Positions 55,389-64,000 of a stretch of 64,000 bases of DNA are shown here, one piece after another; position 1 is the stretch's first letter, and each line of letters starts with the position of its first letter. A program made the translations under genes and the position numbers. Origin of the DNA: Bacillus sp. FJAT-47783 (GTDB lineage: Bacteria; Bacillota; Bacilli; Bacillales; Aeribacillaceae). Below the pieces are notes generated by a model. It saw only the letters and a list, made by a program, of their open reading frames with translations, ran no database searches and was not told the origin of the DNA. Location: assembly GCF_022808615.1 (NCBI RefSeq), contig NZ_JAKZKS010000014.1:18212-82211 (forward strand), in the 5' to 3' direction.

Positions 55389-55451
55389 TCCCCATCCCCC
55401 TTGAATGTTCTTAGTTATTGATCATGTTTTTTTCATCTGTAGTCATTAACG

Positions 55452-56069
55452 TCAACAAATTCCTTTTAAAATGAAATTTGTTTGCAGAACAATATACTCT
55501 TCTAGTGAATACGTTTTCTGTAATGCCCAGCGTCTAAATGCCCACATTTGCCCCTTTACAAAAATGTTATGGGCACATAAACGCTGTTCTGATTTCGTTA
55601 AATCAATTTCCCCTTTGTTTACACAACCTTCAATAATTTGCTCGAACATGCCAACCATTTCGAGCTCCTTTTTTAAAACGTAAGGGAGCGCATCCTTTGA
55701 AAGCGACTTCACTTCTTGATACATGACAAGTACTTCGTCTTGCATTTCATCGACTACTCGGAAATAATTTGCAATTGCACGCTTCAAGCTTTCAACCGTT
55801 CCTTGCTTCATATCAAGCTCTTGTTCTAAACGCTCCCTTACTTCATCATAAATCGTGTCACAAACAAGATATAAGATATCCTCTTTTTGGCGAATGTACT
55901 CATATAGGGTTCCGATACTAAATCCTGCTGCTCTTGCTATTTCTCTCGTCGTTGTGCGGTGAAATCCTTTTTCTTTAAATAAGTTCACCGCACCTTTGAC
56001 CATTTGATTTCTTCTCTTCTCTATTAACCTTTCATCCTTTACAGATGCAGGTACTTGCCTCTTCCCCAT
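55452..56069 (-). CDS. TetR/AcrR-family regulator, FadR-like
   Basis: 205 residues. N-terminal helix-turn-helix GFHRTTTREIARAAGFSIGTLYEYIRQKEDIL (about 36-66, broken here by format) and a C-terminal ligand domain. In Bacillus, FadR of this family represses beta-oxidation genes and releases DNA on long-chain acyl-CoA. It lies inside the acyl-CoA cluster, so the same role is likely. Candidate operator at the fadF promoter (63375-63388). Confidence 0.85.
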   Translation of the reverse strand: MGKRQVPASVKDERLIEKRRNQMVKGAVNLFKEKGFHRTTTREIARAAGFSIGTLYEYIRQKEDILYLVCDTIYDEVRERLEQELDMKQGTVESLKRAIANYFRVVDEMQDEVLVMYQEVKSLSKDALPYVLKKELEMVGMFEQIIEGCVNKGEIDLTKSEQRLCAHNIFVKGQMWAFRRWALQKTYSLEEYIVLQTNFILKGIC

Positions 56070-56089
56070 AAATCACCACCGATATCCCT

Positions 56090-57229
56090 TTATTTTGTTA
56101 ACATTCTCGAAATAACAAGACGTTGAATTTCTTGTGTTCCTTCGTAAATTTGCGTAATTTTTGCATCGCGCATAAAGCGTTCGACCGGATAGTCTTTCGT
56201 ATACCCATAGCCACCAAACACTTGAACTGCTTCAGTTGTTACTTTCATCGCGATATCTCCCGCATATAATTTAGACATCGCTGACTCTTTTCCATACGGT
56301 AAGCCTTCCGATTCAAGCCATGCCGCTTGATACGTTAATAAGCGTGCTGCTTCCACTTGTGTCGCCATATCCGCGATCTTAAAACCAATTCCTTGATTTG
56401 CTGCAATGGGCTTACCGAATTGATGACGTTCTTTTGCGTAATGAACTGCCGCATCCAGTGCACCTTGAGCAATACCGACTGCTTGTGCTGCAATTCCATT
56501 CCGTCCACCATCTAACGTCATCATGGCAACTTTAAAGCCATCTCCTTCTTGACCGAGTAAATTTTCTTTCGGTACGATGCAGTCTTCAAAAATAATTTCA
56601 GTTGTTGGAGATGAACGAATGCCGAGCTTTTTCTCTTTTTTCCCAACTGAGAAGCCTTTGAAGTCTTTTTCGACAATAAAAGCACTCGTTCCTTTATGTT
56701 TAGAAGAAGGATCGGTTAACGCAAACACTACATAGTAGTCCGCGATTCCACCATTTGTGATAAAGATTTTCGAACCGTTTAAAACGTAATGATCTCCTTC
56801 TAATCGAGCCGTCGTTTTCATCGCACCCGCATCTGAACCAGATCCAGGTTCTGTTAAACCATATGCACCAATTTTTTCCCCTTGTGCCATCGGACGTAAA
56901 TATTTTTGTTTTTGTTCTTCAGATCCAAATTTAAAAATTGGCCATCCTGCTAAAGAAGTATGTGCAGATAACGTCACCCCTGTTGACGCACAAACGCGTG
57001 ACAACTCTTCAACGGCAATAACATAAGCTAAGTAGTCGCTTCCGATTCCACCGTACTCTTCTGGCCACGGTATACCCGTTAAACCGAGCTCGGCCATTTT
57101 GTTAAAAATCTCCATGTCGAAACGTTCTTCTTCATCCCGTTCAGCAGCTGTTGGTGCCACTTCATTTTGCGCAAAGTCGCGCACCATTTTTCGTAACATC
57201 TCATGTTCTTCACTAAGTTTAAAGTTCAT
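56090..57229 (-). CDS. Acyl-CoA dehydrogenase (AcdA-like)
   Basis: FAD flavoprotein for the first step of beta-oxidation, 379 residues from the ATG at 57229 (GGGGGATGGGAAG upstream; longer frame has no site). [13 protein letters not shown] and [14 protein letters not shown] regions and the catalytic Glu in [11 protein letters not shown] are visible. Closely related to the next gene; chain-length preference not readable. Confidence 0.92.
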   Translation of the reverse strand: MNFKLSEEHEMLRKMVRDFAQNEVAPTAAERDEEERFDMEIFNKMAELGLTGIPWPEEYGGIGSDYLAYVIAVEELSRVCASTGVTLSAHTSLAGWPIFKFGSEEQKQKYLRPMAQGEKIGAYGLTEPGSGSDAGAMKTTARLEGDHYVLNGSKIFITNGGIADYYVVFALTDPSSKHKGTSAFIVEKDFKGFSVGKKEKKLGIRSSPTTEIIFEDCIVPKENLLGQEGDGFKVAMMTLDGGRNGIAAQAVGIAQGALDAAVHYAKERHQFGKPIAANQGIGFKIADMATQVEAARLLTYQAAWLESEGLPYGKESAMSKLYAGDIAMKVTTEAVQVFGGYGYTKDYPVERFMRDAKITQIYEGTQEIQRLVISRMLTK

Positions 57230-57283
57230 CTTCCCATCCCCCAAATTAAATGTATGATTAAATGAAACCCCTTTATTCAAAAA

Positions 57284-57349
57284 AGCGCAAGGCGCCCGCC
57301 TATCGGCGACAAGCCGGCTTGTGACCTCGAGCCGATGACGCCTTGCGCT
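57284..57349. repeat. Nested palindrome between the two acyl-CoA dehydrogenase genes
   Basis: Outer arms AGCGCAAGGCG (57284-57294) and CGCCTTGCGCT (57339-57349), middle arms ATCGGC / GCCGAT, and an inner perfect palindrome ACAAGCCGGCTTGT. GC-rich compared with its surroundings. Confidence 0.75.
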
Positions 57350-57415
57350 AGACACTAAAAACTCATGCAAAACTTTATATTTATAGAAAATCAGATCTAA
57401 TTGACAAATTTCCCC

Positions 57416-58552
57416 TTATTTCATCAATTGTTTACTAATGACAAGTCGTTGTATTTCGCTTGTTCCCTCGTAAATTTGACAAACTTTTGCGTCTCTGAAA
57501 AATTTCTCAACAGGATATTCTTTTGTATATCCATACCCACCATAGATTTGAATCGCTTCTGTTGATACATCCATAGCTGCTTGTGAAGCAAATAATTTCG
57601 CCATGGATGCTTCTTTTCCACAAGAAAGTCCGTTTTGACGTAAATAAGCTGCTTGGTAGGTTAGTAGTTTTGCTGCTTCTACTTGTGTAGCCATATCCGC
57701 TAGTTTAAAGGCAATTCCTTGATTTTTTGCAATGGGCTTACCGAATTGATGACGTTCTTTTGCATAGTCGGTCGCATGTTCTAAAGCGGCTTGAGCGATC
57801 CCGAGTGATTGAGCAGCAATTCCAATTCGTCCAACATCTAAGTTTGCCATGGCAATTTTAAATCCTTGACCTTCTTCACCGAGTAAGTTCTCTTTCGGTA
57901 CGAGTGCATCTTCAAACGTAATTTGAACCGTTCTTGAACCGTGAAGCCCCATCTTATGCTCATCTTTTCCGATGATAAATCCTGGTGTATCTTTTTCCAC
58001 GATAAAGGCAGAAACCCCTTTACTACGTTCTCCTTCACCAGTGCGTGCGAAAACGATATACGTATCTGCCTCTCCACCATTTGTAATGAAAACTTTCGAG
58101 CCGTTTAATTTATAGTAATCTCCTTCTTTAACAGCACGCGTTTTTAAGCTTGCAGCATCCGACCCTGCGCTTGGTTCTGTTAAACAGAAAGCCCCTAAAT
58201 ATTCACCAGAAGCAAGCTTTGGTACGTATTTTTTCTTTTGTTCCTCCGTACCAAAATAAAGAATTGGATTCGTTCCAACTGATGTATGAACAGATAAAAT
58301 GACCCCAATCGTTGCACTTACACGTGATAGTTCATGAATGGCAATAATATAGGAGGTGAAGTCCATTCCAGATCCGCCGTACTCTTCCGGAATTGGAATC
58401 CCCATTAAGCCAAGTTCCCCCATCTTTTTTAAGATCTCTCTAGGAAACTCGCCCTCTTCCATTCTTTCAACAAATGGGACAATTTCACTTTCCGCAAAAT
58501 CGCGCACCATTTTTCGCATCATTTCCTGTTCTTCTGTGAAGCGTAAGTTCAT
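57416..58552 (-). CDS. Acyl-CoA dehydrogenase (short/branched-chain type)
   Basis: 378 residues from the ATG at 58552 (GGGAG 9 nt upstream; the earlier ATG touches the site). [34 protein letters not shown] and catalytic Glu in [10 protein letters not shown]. Electrons go to ETF; the fadF product may pass them to the quinone pool. Probably co-transcribed with hbd. Confidence 0.92.
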   Translation of the reverse strand: MNLRFTEEQEMMRKMVRDFAESEIVPFVERMEEGEFPREILKKMGELGLMGIPIPEEYGGSGMDFTSYIIAIHELSRVSATIGVILSVHTSVGTNPILYFGTEEQKKKYVPKLASGEYLGAFCLTEPSAGSDAASLKTRAVKEGDYYKLNGSKVFITNGGEADTYIVFARTGEGERSKGVSAFIVEKDTPGFIIGKDEHKMGLHGSRTVQITFEDALVPKENLLGEEGQGFKIAMANLDVGRIGIAAQSLGIAQAALEHATDYAKERHQFGKPIAKNQGIAFKLADMATQVEAAKLLTYQAAYLRQNGLSCGKEASMAKLFASQAAMDVSTEAIQIYGGYGYTKEYPVEKFFRDAKVCQIYEGTSEIQRLVISKQLMK

Positions 58553-58576
58553 CTCATCCATCTCCCTTTGTTGTTG

Positions 58577-59428
58577 TTACTCGTATGTGTAGAAACCTTT
58601 ACCTGTTTTCTTGCCGAGCCATCCTGCTTTCACATATTTTCTAAGTAATGGACATGGGCGATACTTATCATCACCAAATCCTTCATGAAGGATTTCCATT
58701 ATGTAGAGACATGTATCTAAACCAATAAAGTCCGCTAATGTTAATGGACCCATCGGATGGTTCATCCCAAGTTTCATCACTTCGTCTACCGCTTCCGGTG
58801 TTGCGACCCCTTCGTAAACCGTATAAATCGCTTCGTTAATCATCGGCATTAAAACACGGTTGGATACAAAGCCAGGAAAATCATTCACTTCAACTGGCAC
58901 TTTGTTCAATTTCTTTGTCATATCTTCTATAACTGCGTAAGTTTCGTCAGTCGTTGCTAAACCGCGAATAATCTCGACTAATTTCATGACTGGAACAGGA
59001 TTCATAAAGTGCATGCCGATTACTTTCTCCGGTCGGGTTGTAGCAGCTGCAATTTCTGTAATTGGAAGTGAAGACGTGTTTGATGCTAAAATGACATGTT
59101 CTTTTGTGATTTCATCTAACTGTTTAAAAATCTTTGTTTTAATTTCCATATTTTCAACAGCAGCTTCAATACATAAGTCCACATCACTTGCATCCTCTAA
59201 TGAAGTCGAAGGATTAAGGCGCGCGAGAATTTCACTTTTCTCTCCATCCGTCATGCGACCTTTTTCTACTTGTCTCGTTAAATTTTTCGTTATAATTTGC
59301 ATTCCTCTTTGGACAAATTCCTCTTTTAAATCATTGAGGACAACGTCAAGCCCTGCTTGAGCACACACTTGTGCAATACCTGAACCCATTTGTCCAGCAC
59401 CAATCACCATTACTTTTTGTACATTCAT
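58577..59428 (-). CDS. hbd: 3-hydroxybutyryl-CoA dehydrogenase
   Basis: NAD-dependent oxidation of hydroxyacyl-CoA to ketoacyl-CoA, 283 residues. Rossmann motif [19 protein letters not shown] at the N-terminus; catalytic His in [17 protein letters not shown] and Asn in [15 protein letters not shown]. MmgB-like. 24 nt from the next gene. Confidence 0.94.
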   Translation of the reverse strand: MNVQKVMVIGAGQMGSGIAQVCAQAGLDVVLNDLKEEFVQRGMQIITKNLTRQVEKGRMTDGEKSEILARLNPSTSLEDASDVDLCIEAAVENMEIKTKIFKQLDEITKEHVILASNTSSLPITEIAAATTRPEKVIGMHFMNPVPVMKLVEIIRGLATTDETYAVIEDMTKKLNKVPVEVNDFPGFVSNRVLMPMINEAIYTVYEGVATPEAVDEVMKLGMNHPMGPLTLADFIGLDTCLYIMEILHEGFGDDKYRPCPLLRKYVKAGWLGKKTGKGFYTYE

Positions 59429-59648
59429 GAATCATCCATCCCCTTTGTATCTTTTTATTAACCTGGGCTGCTTTCGCAAGTTTTGTTGCTTATTGAACAA
59501 AGCGATCATTTTTAGTCTCCTTGTAGCTTTACAAGGTGAGAGATCAGAGGTGGGAGTAGAAGCAACCGGGATTCACCGATTGCCTCTTATCTATACATTC
59601 TCACTTTTTCAAACCGCAACAATCTTATAGCCTCAATCTATTAAAAGA
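59429..59648. other. Gap between thiolase and hbd genes with hairpins
   Basis: 220 bp without a gene. CCTTGTA-GCTT-TACAAGG (59519-59536) and GCAACCG / CCGATTGC (59560-59583) can form hairpins. No T-run; the operon may be transcribed through. Confidence 0.45.
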
Positions 59649-60827
59649 TTAAACTTGTACTAAGACAGCATCACCTTGGCCGCCACCGCTACAAATAGAG
59701 GCAATTCCAAGCCCGCCGCCGCGACGTTTTAACTCATAAATGAGCGTCATTAATATTCGTGCACCACTTGCCCCAATTGGATGCCCGATCGCAACAGCTC
59801 CACCATTTACATTAATTTTCTCTGGATCTAATCCTGCGATTTCTTTACTTGCTAAAGCAACTGCTGCGAACGCTTCGTTAATTTCAAAAAGGTCAATGTC
59901 TTCAACCTTTTTGCCTGTTTTTCGTAATAGTTCATTGATAACTAATCCTGGTGTTTTCGGGAAGTCTTTCGCCTCAACCGCAATGGCTGTATGGCCTAAA
60001 ATCGTTGCTAGTGGTGTTTTCCCTTCTTTTTCTGCACGCTCTTCACTCATTAACACAAGGGCTCCAGCTCCGTCATTCACCCCAGGAGCATTACCAGCTG
60101 TAATCGTGCCGTCATGGTTAAAAACAGGGGCTAGTTGAGATAGTCGTTCATAGGAAGTATCTTTTCTTGGTGATTCATCGACTTCAACGACAATGCTTGC
60201 CCCTTTTCGCTTTGGTACTTCAACAGCAACAATCTCTTCTTGAAGCTTCCCTGATTCGGTTGCAGCAATTGCTCGTTCATGGCTGCGAAGTGCCCACTTG
60301 TCTTGTTCTTCTCTTGAGATGTTTAATTCCTTCGCTGTATCATTTCCGTATGTCCCCATATGAACACCTTTAAAGCTACATGTTAATCCGTCATGAACCA
60401 TGGCATCTTTCACTTCACCATGACCTAATCGTAAGCCCCATCGCGCTTTCGGTAACAAGTATGGAGCATTACTCATCGATTCCATGCCCCCCGCTACAAT
60501 TAAATCTTCATCACCAGTACGAATGATTTGATCCGCTAATGTAACACTGCGAAGACCGGAAGCACAAACTTTATTAACCGTCTCTGTTTTGACATGCCAT
60601 GGGATTCCTGCCTCACGTGCAGCTTGACGTGACGTAATTTGTCCTTGTCCCGCTTGCAACACATGCCCTAAAATGACTTCTTGTACTTCTTCTGGTGCAA
60701 CTCCAGCTCGTTTTAATGCTTCTTTCACAACTATTCCACCTAGTTGCGGCGCAGTAAAAGAACTTAACGCTCCACCAAATTTTCCAAAAGGAGTTCTCGC
60801 AGCACTTACGATTACCGTTTTTCCCAT
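59649..60827 (-). CDS. Acetyl-CoA C-acetyltransferase (thiolase)
   Basis: Cleaves acetoacetyl-CoA (or condenses acetyl-CoA). 392 residues from the ATG at 60827, the last of three consecutive ATGs (7 nt after GGGGAG). Catalytic Cys88 in KVCASGLRS, His in [17 protein letters not shown] and the second Cys in CSGGGQGDA. MmgA-like; first gene of the hbd/acd/icmF set. Confidence 0.94.
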   Translation of the reverse strand: MGKTVIVSAARTPFGKFGGALSSFTAPQLGGIVVKEALKRAGVAPEEVQEVILGHVLQAGQGQITSRQAAREAGIPWHVKTETVNKVCASGLRSVTLADQIIRTGDEDLIVAGGMESMSNAPYLLPKARWGLRLGHGEVKDAMVHDGLTCSFKGVHMGTYGNDTAKELNISREEQDKWALRSHERAIAATESGKLQEEIVAVEVPKRKGASIVVEVDESPRKDTSYERLSQLAPVFNHDGTITAGNAPGVNDGAGALVLMSEERAEKEGKTPLATILGHTAIAVEAKDFPKTPGLVINELLRKTGKKVEDIDLFEINEAFAAVALASKEIAGLDPEKINVNGGAVAIGHPIGASGARILMTLIYELKRRGGGLGIASICSGGGQGDAVLVQV

Positions 60828-61104
60828 CATCATTCTCCCCTTTGTTAAAATGAAATTTAAATTACATGAATCCTTTAAACGACTGAACGCTCGCTCGACC
60901 TTTGACAACAAAATATTAACAGACATTCATTAATATTCTGTATATAGCAAATATTCTCCTGCTTCTTTTTAATATTATTTAAAGGAAGAGGTGCTCCCCC
61001 TTCCTTTTTTAAATCAGACACCATCGGCCCGAGCTCGCAATTGGGGTTCATTAAGTATTTCTTATAATATTTAGTTGAAGGAAACCGTTATTTTCCATAT
61101 CTTT
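60828..61104. other. Region upstream of the thiolase gene
   Basis: No gene. The minus strand contains AGAATATTAATGAATG near 60925-60945, which has one half (AATGAATG) of a FadR-type operator but no clean palindrome. Confidence 0.35.
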
Positions 61105-61144
61105 GAATCATTGAAATCGGCGAATTCGTCGATTTCAATGATTC
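61105..61144. repeat. 40-bp near-perfect palindrome after fadF
   Basis: GAATCATTGAAATCG (61105-61119) and its exact complement (61130-61144) surround CGAATTCG, itself palindromic; the only mismatch is 61120/61129. It lies 33 bp beyond the fadF stop. No adjacent T-run. Confidence 0.8.
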
Positions 61145-61177
61145 TGACCTCTGAACAAATTACGTTAGCGCTTTTTT

Positions 61178-63292
61178 CTATGACACTAAGTTTTTCGGTT
61201 GTTCTCCGAAGACCGCTTTTTCTAGAAGCTCGGCAACATCATACGTTTGAACGTTTTCTTCAACCTCTTTTGCTTTCGTACCATCACTTAACATCGTTAA
61301 GCAATAAGGACATCCAGAACTAATAACACTCGGGTTCACAGCTAATGCTTGTTCTGTTCGGGCAACGTTTATGCGGCTACCTGTATCCTCTTCCATCCAC
61401 ATAAGACCGCCACCAGCTCCACAGCACATACCTGTTTCGCGGTTTCGTTCGATCTCAACGAGATTGACACCTGGAATCGCTTTTAAAATTTCACGCGGCG
61501 GCTCATATACTTCATTATATCGGCCTAAATAACATGAATCATGGAACGTTATCGTTTCATTTACTTCGTGTTTCGGTGTTAACTTTCCTTCTTTCACAAG
61601 CTCTGCAAGCAATTCTGTATGGTGATAAACTTCTGCTTCTAAACCAAAGTCCGGATACTCGTTTTTAAAGATGTTGTAAGCATGTGGATCAATGGTCACA
61701 ATTTTTTGTACGCCAATCTTTTCGAATTCTGCAATGTTTTTCGCCGCTAAATCTTGGAATAAAAATTCATTTCCTAATCGACGCGGCGTATCTCCAGAGT
61801 TCTTTTCTTTATTGCCTAATATCGCGAATTTCACACCCGCTTCATTTAAAAGCTTGGCAAATGAGAGGGCAATCTTTTGGCTTCGATTATCAAAAGATCC
61901 CATTGACCCTACCCAGAATAAATAGTCAAACTCTTCTCCTTCTTTTTGAAGTTCTTTTACTGTTGGAACATGTACATCTTCACGAATCTCACGCCATTTT
62001 TCACGTTCACGACGGTTTAACCCCCATGGATTTCCTTGACGTTCAATATTTTGCATGGCTCTTTGTGCGTCTGCATCCATTTTTCCTTCTGTTAGTACGA
62101 GATAACGGCGTAGATCAATGATTTTATCAACATGTTCGTTCATAACTGGACATTGATCTTCACAATTTCGGCACGATGTACATGCCCAAATCTCTTCCTC
62201 TGTAATGACATCGCCAATTAAGCTGGGGTTGTAGTCAATCGTTGCAGCCACTTCTTGCCCACCAGCTGAGGCAGCCATCGTTGCTAACTGATTTCCCTTT
62301 GTATGTGAAAAAGCGAATGTCGGAACCCACGGCTGCTTCGAAGTTACAACTGCCCCTTTTTCTGTTAAATGGTCACGAAGCTTGACGATTAAATCCATTG
62401 GTGAAAGGATTTTCCCTGTCCCCGTAGCTGGACACATATTTGTACAACGTCCACATTCGACACATGCATATAAATCAATTAACTGTGTTTGCGTAAAATC
62501 TTCAATCTTTCCAACCCCAAACGACTCTTGCGTCTCATCCTCAAAGTCAATCTTTTCTAACTTACCAGGATTTGAAAGGCGACTAAAGTACACATTGGCT
62601 GGTCCTGCAATTAAGTGAGCATGCTTGGACTGTGGTACATACACTAAAAATGTTAATAGTATTAATAAGTGAATCCACCAAGAAACGTAAAAAATAACCG
62701 TAGCCCCTGTCTTTCCGACAAAACCTAAAAGAAATGCAAAGGATGAAGCAATCGGTTCGCTCCACGTTAAGTCATGGTTATGCCAAATAATATTCATGCC
62801 ATTTCCTAATAAGACAGAAAGCATTAACCCACCAATAAAAATGAGAACAAGTCCTGATTTAAATCCCCTTTTTAATCGGACAAGCTTTTCAATATATCTG
62901 CGATAAAATGCGACAACAACTGCAATTAAAATGGAAAATGTAACAATTTCTTGGAAAAACGTAAACAATGGATAGAGAGGGCCAAGCGGTAGATGAGCAT
63001 CTGGTACTATTCCTTTGATGATGAAATCAATGGCCCCGAATTGAACAAGAATGAATCCGTAGAAGAAGACGACATGGACCCAGCCCATTTTTTTATCTTT
63101 TAACAATTTCTTCTGACCAAAAACATTAACCTTAATTCTTTCTAATCTTTCTTTTACCTTTCCATCAAACTCGACTTTTTTACCGAGCTTAATATAGGCG
63201 ATTCGCGTTCGGATTAAGTAAACAAATAAGGACACACCGTAAGCGGTCACAAGTAAGAACGCAATGAGATTCACCCATAACAGCGTATTCAT
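61178..63292 (-). CDS. fadF: FadF-type membrane Fe-S oxidoreductase (heterodisulfide reductase-like)
   Basis: 704 residues. About six membrane helices (1-250, NarI/cytochrome-b-like), then two [4Fe-4S] motifs CVECGRCTNMC (about 285) and CTSCRNCEDQC (about 375), then two CCG domains (one with CCGAGGGLMWMEE). In B. subtilis ywjF/fadF is in the FadR regulon and is thought to move electrons from acyl-CoA dehydrogenases via ETF to menaquinone. The strong promoter overlaps a FadR-like site. Confidence 0.92.
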   Translation of the reverse strand: MNTLLWVNLIAFLLVTAYGVSLFVYLIRTRIAYIKLGKKVEFDGKVKERLERIKVNVFGQKKLLKDKKMGWVHVVFFYGFILVQFGAIDFIIKGIVPDAHLPLGPLYPLFTFFQEIVTFSILIAVVVAFYRRYIEKLVRLKRGFKSGLVLIFIGGLMLSVLLGNGMNIIWHNHDLTWSEPIASSFAFLLGFVGKTGATVIFYVSWWIHLLILLTFLVYVPQSKHAHLIAGPANVYFSRLSNPGKLEKIDFEDETQESFGVGKIEDFTQTQLIDLYACVECGRCTNMCPATGTGKILSPMDLIVKLRDHLTEKGAVVTSKQPWVPTFAFSHTKGNQLATMAASAGGQEVAATIDYNPSLIGDVITEEEIWACTSCRNCEDQCPVMNEHVDKIIDLRRYLVLTEGKMDADAQRAMQNIERQGNPWGLNRREREKWREIREDVHVPTVKELQKEGEEFDYLFWVGSMGSFDNRSQKIALSFAKLLNEAGVKFAILGNKEKNSGDTPRRLGNEFLFQDLAAKNIAEFEKIGVQKIVTIDPHAYNIFKNEYPDFGLEAEVYHHTELLAELVKEGKLTPKHEVNETITFHDSCYLGRYNEVYEPPREILKAIPGVNLVEIERNRETGMCCGAGGGLMWMEEDTGSRINVARTEQALAVNPSVISSGCPYCLTMLSDGTKAKEVEENVQTYDVAELLEKAVFGEQPKNLVS

Positions 63293-63365
63293 AATACTCC
63301 CCCATTCCCCCAGTTGTCACGAAAATTCGTAACCCATAAAATATTCAGAAATGTTCCTTACTTCT

Positions 63366-63393
63366 ATTATATAATGAATGAGCATTCAGTCAA
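63366..63393 (-). promoter_or_regulatory. fadF promoter with an embedded operator
   Basis: TTGACT (63388-63393), 16 bp, TATAAT (63366-63371) on the minus strand. The spacer holds TGAATGCTCATTCA (63375-63388), two inverted TGAATG halves, like the Bacillus FadR box TGAATGA-TCATTCA but with tighter spacing. Confidence 0.7.
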
Positions 63394-63720
63394 CGTTTTT
63401 TCTCACAATTCATAATCTATTTGGATAATGGAATTTTTAAACAGCAAAGCAAGCTCATTTTAATTTCTTGCGACCATTCTTTCTCATTTTTATATTGTTA
63501 ATTTCAAAAAGACTCCTATTTGGAGTCTTTTTTTCGAAACTTTCCGTCATTCAACATCGTAAAAGATACTATCCATTTTTCTACTTTCCATTTACATTTT
63601 TCCAAATTTTAAATACTATTTCTTTATGTGTGTTAAAAAAGGAATTATTTTCAAAAAACCGAAAATTACCGGAACTATTTGACTCTAGCATTCGTCAATT
63701 AGGTAGAAAGGAGCAGGCAG
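63394..63720. other. Divergent region between fadF and the broken sigma-like gene
   Basis: No convincing gene. Contains an isolated terminator-like hairpin (63506-63534). Confidence 0.5.
63506..63534 (+). terminator. Isolated terminator-like hairpin
   Basis: AAAAAGACTCC-TATTT-GGAGTCTTTTTTT, perfect stem with a T-run on the plus strand. No plus-strand gene precedes it in the 200 bp back to fadF. Confidence 0.7.
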
Positions 63721-63873
63721 ATGGGAAATGTCGATATTGATATTGTAAAGGTCATAAAGACACATCGGCCACATATCGAAAATACGGTCAGAAAAACAGT
63801 GAAAAACCCGTCTCTTGTCGATGATATTGTGCAAGATGTATGTATAAAAATATATAATTATTTCCAAAATTAT
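63721..63873 (+). pseudogene. Sigma-70-family (ECF-like) gene, cut by an insertion sequence
   Basis: The first 51 residues resemble sigma region 2 (SLVDDIVQDVCIKIYNYF). AAAGGAG 7 nt before the ATG. The frame then enters the IS end at 63874 and stops at 63921 after unrelated residues. The remainder must lie beyond the IS, outside the window. The match to sigma factors is from pattern memory. Confidence 0.65.
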
Positions 63874-64000
63874 GGCTCATCACCAAAAGTCGGGGGTGAC
63901 AAATTAGCACCCTGTTTCTAGGCGGATACGCAAGAATAAATGTTTATCATTTCGATAGCCATATCCTCTCCGTTTGATGAGTTTTATTTTATTATTTGTC
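63874..64000. mobile_element. ISL3-family insertion sequence, one end
   Basis: The end begins GGCTCATCACCAAAAG at 63874, like the GGCTCTT... ends of ISL3 elements. Contains the 3' end of a minus-strand transposase. The other end, and the 8-bp target duplicate expected for this family (candidate AAAATTAT, 63866-63873), are outside the window. Confidence 0.75.
63904..64000 (-). CDS. ISL3-family transposase, C-terminal fragment
   Basis: Only the last 31 residues are in the window, with TAA at 63904-63906. The stretch NNKIKLIKRRGYGYRN followed by FLRIRLE is the C-terminal hallmark of ISL3 (IS204/IS1001/IS1096/IS1165) transposases. The reading frame is open to the window edge. Confidence 0.8.
   Translation of the reverse strand, partial: TNNKIKLIKRRGYGYRNDKHLFLRIRLETGC

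Overview
The window looks like part of the chromosome of an endospore-forming member of the Bacillaceae (low-GC Gram-positive). The evidence is several sporulation genes (spoIIQ, spoIID, spoIIR, spo0F, racA), strong AGGAGG-type ribosome binding sites, frequent GTG/TTG starts, and a gene order that follows the ywn-ywm-ywl-ywk-ywj region of Bacillus subtilis as I remember it. A complete 11-gene nuo operon beside atp, and a 99-bp repeat array in nuoC, set it apart from B. subtilis itself. I would not name a genus. Nearly all genes are on the minus strand.

Layout. 1-5160: spoIIQ (cut by the window edge), a VanZ-family gene, spoIID, murAA, ywmB, ywzB. 5242-15573: nuoABCDHIJKLMN, a complex I without the NADH-oxidising NuoEFG module. 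16163-17146: an ornithine cyclodeaminase-family enzyme on the plus strand. 17372-24585: the F1Fo ATP synthase operon, from atpZ-like and atpI through atpC. 24785-29540: a Vpr-like subtilase, upp, glyA. 30002-36246: ywlG, rpiB, a chemotaxis receptor, ywlE, mntP, ywlC, ywlB, spoIIR, with a DnaA-box cluster at ywlC. 36543-42443: prmC, prfA, racA, a lipoprotein, tdk, rpmE, rho. 43131-51834: glpX, murAB, tal, fbaA, spo0F, ywjG, pyrG, rpoE. 52131-63292: a fatty and branched acyl-CoA module (icmF, TetR regulator, two acyl-CoA dehydrogenases, hydroxyacyl-CoA dehydrogenase, thiolase, fadF). At the right edge an ISL3-family insertion sequence cuts a sigma-factor-like gene.

The genes are ordinary housekeeping. 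They cover energy conversion (proton-pumping complex I and ATP synthase), cell wall synthesis (two MurA paralogues), translation termination, nucleotide supply, glycolysis side-steps, sporulation control and beta-oxidation.

The unusual content is between the genes. Three intergenic regions carry an eight-unit array of the word TTGCAC at a pitch of 20-21 bp, two helical turns. Arrays A and B match unit by unit; array C is in the opposite orientation and is a mosaic of the same unit types. Two further arrays use other words (TTGCG, ATCAC) at the same pitch. I do not recognise this as a named element and consider it the best candidate for an undescribed system. A second layer is a family of palindromic repeats beginning and ending in TTTAT (four copies). 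It resembles what I remember of the bcr1 repeat of the B. cereus group. Two copies contain, and a third has beside it, a two-hairpin module with compensatory base changes.
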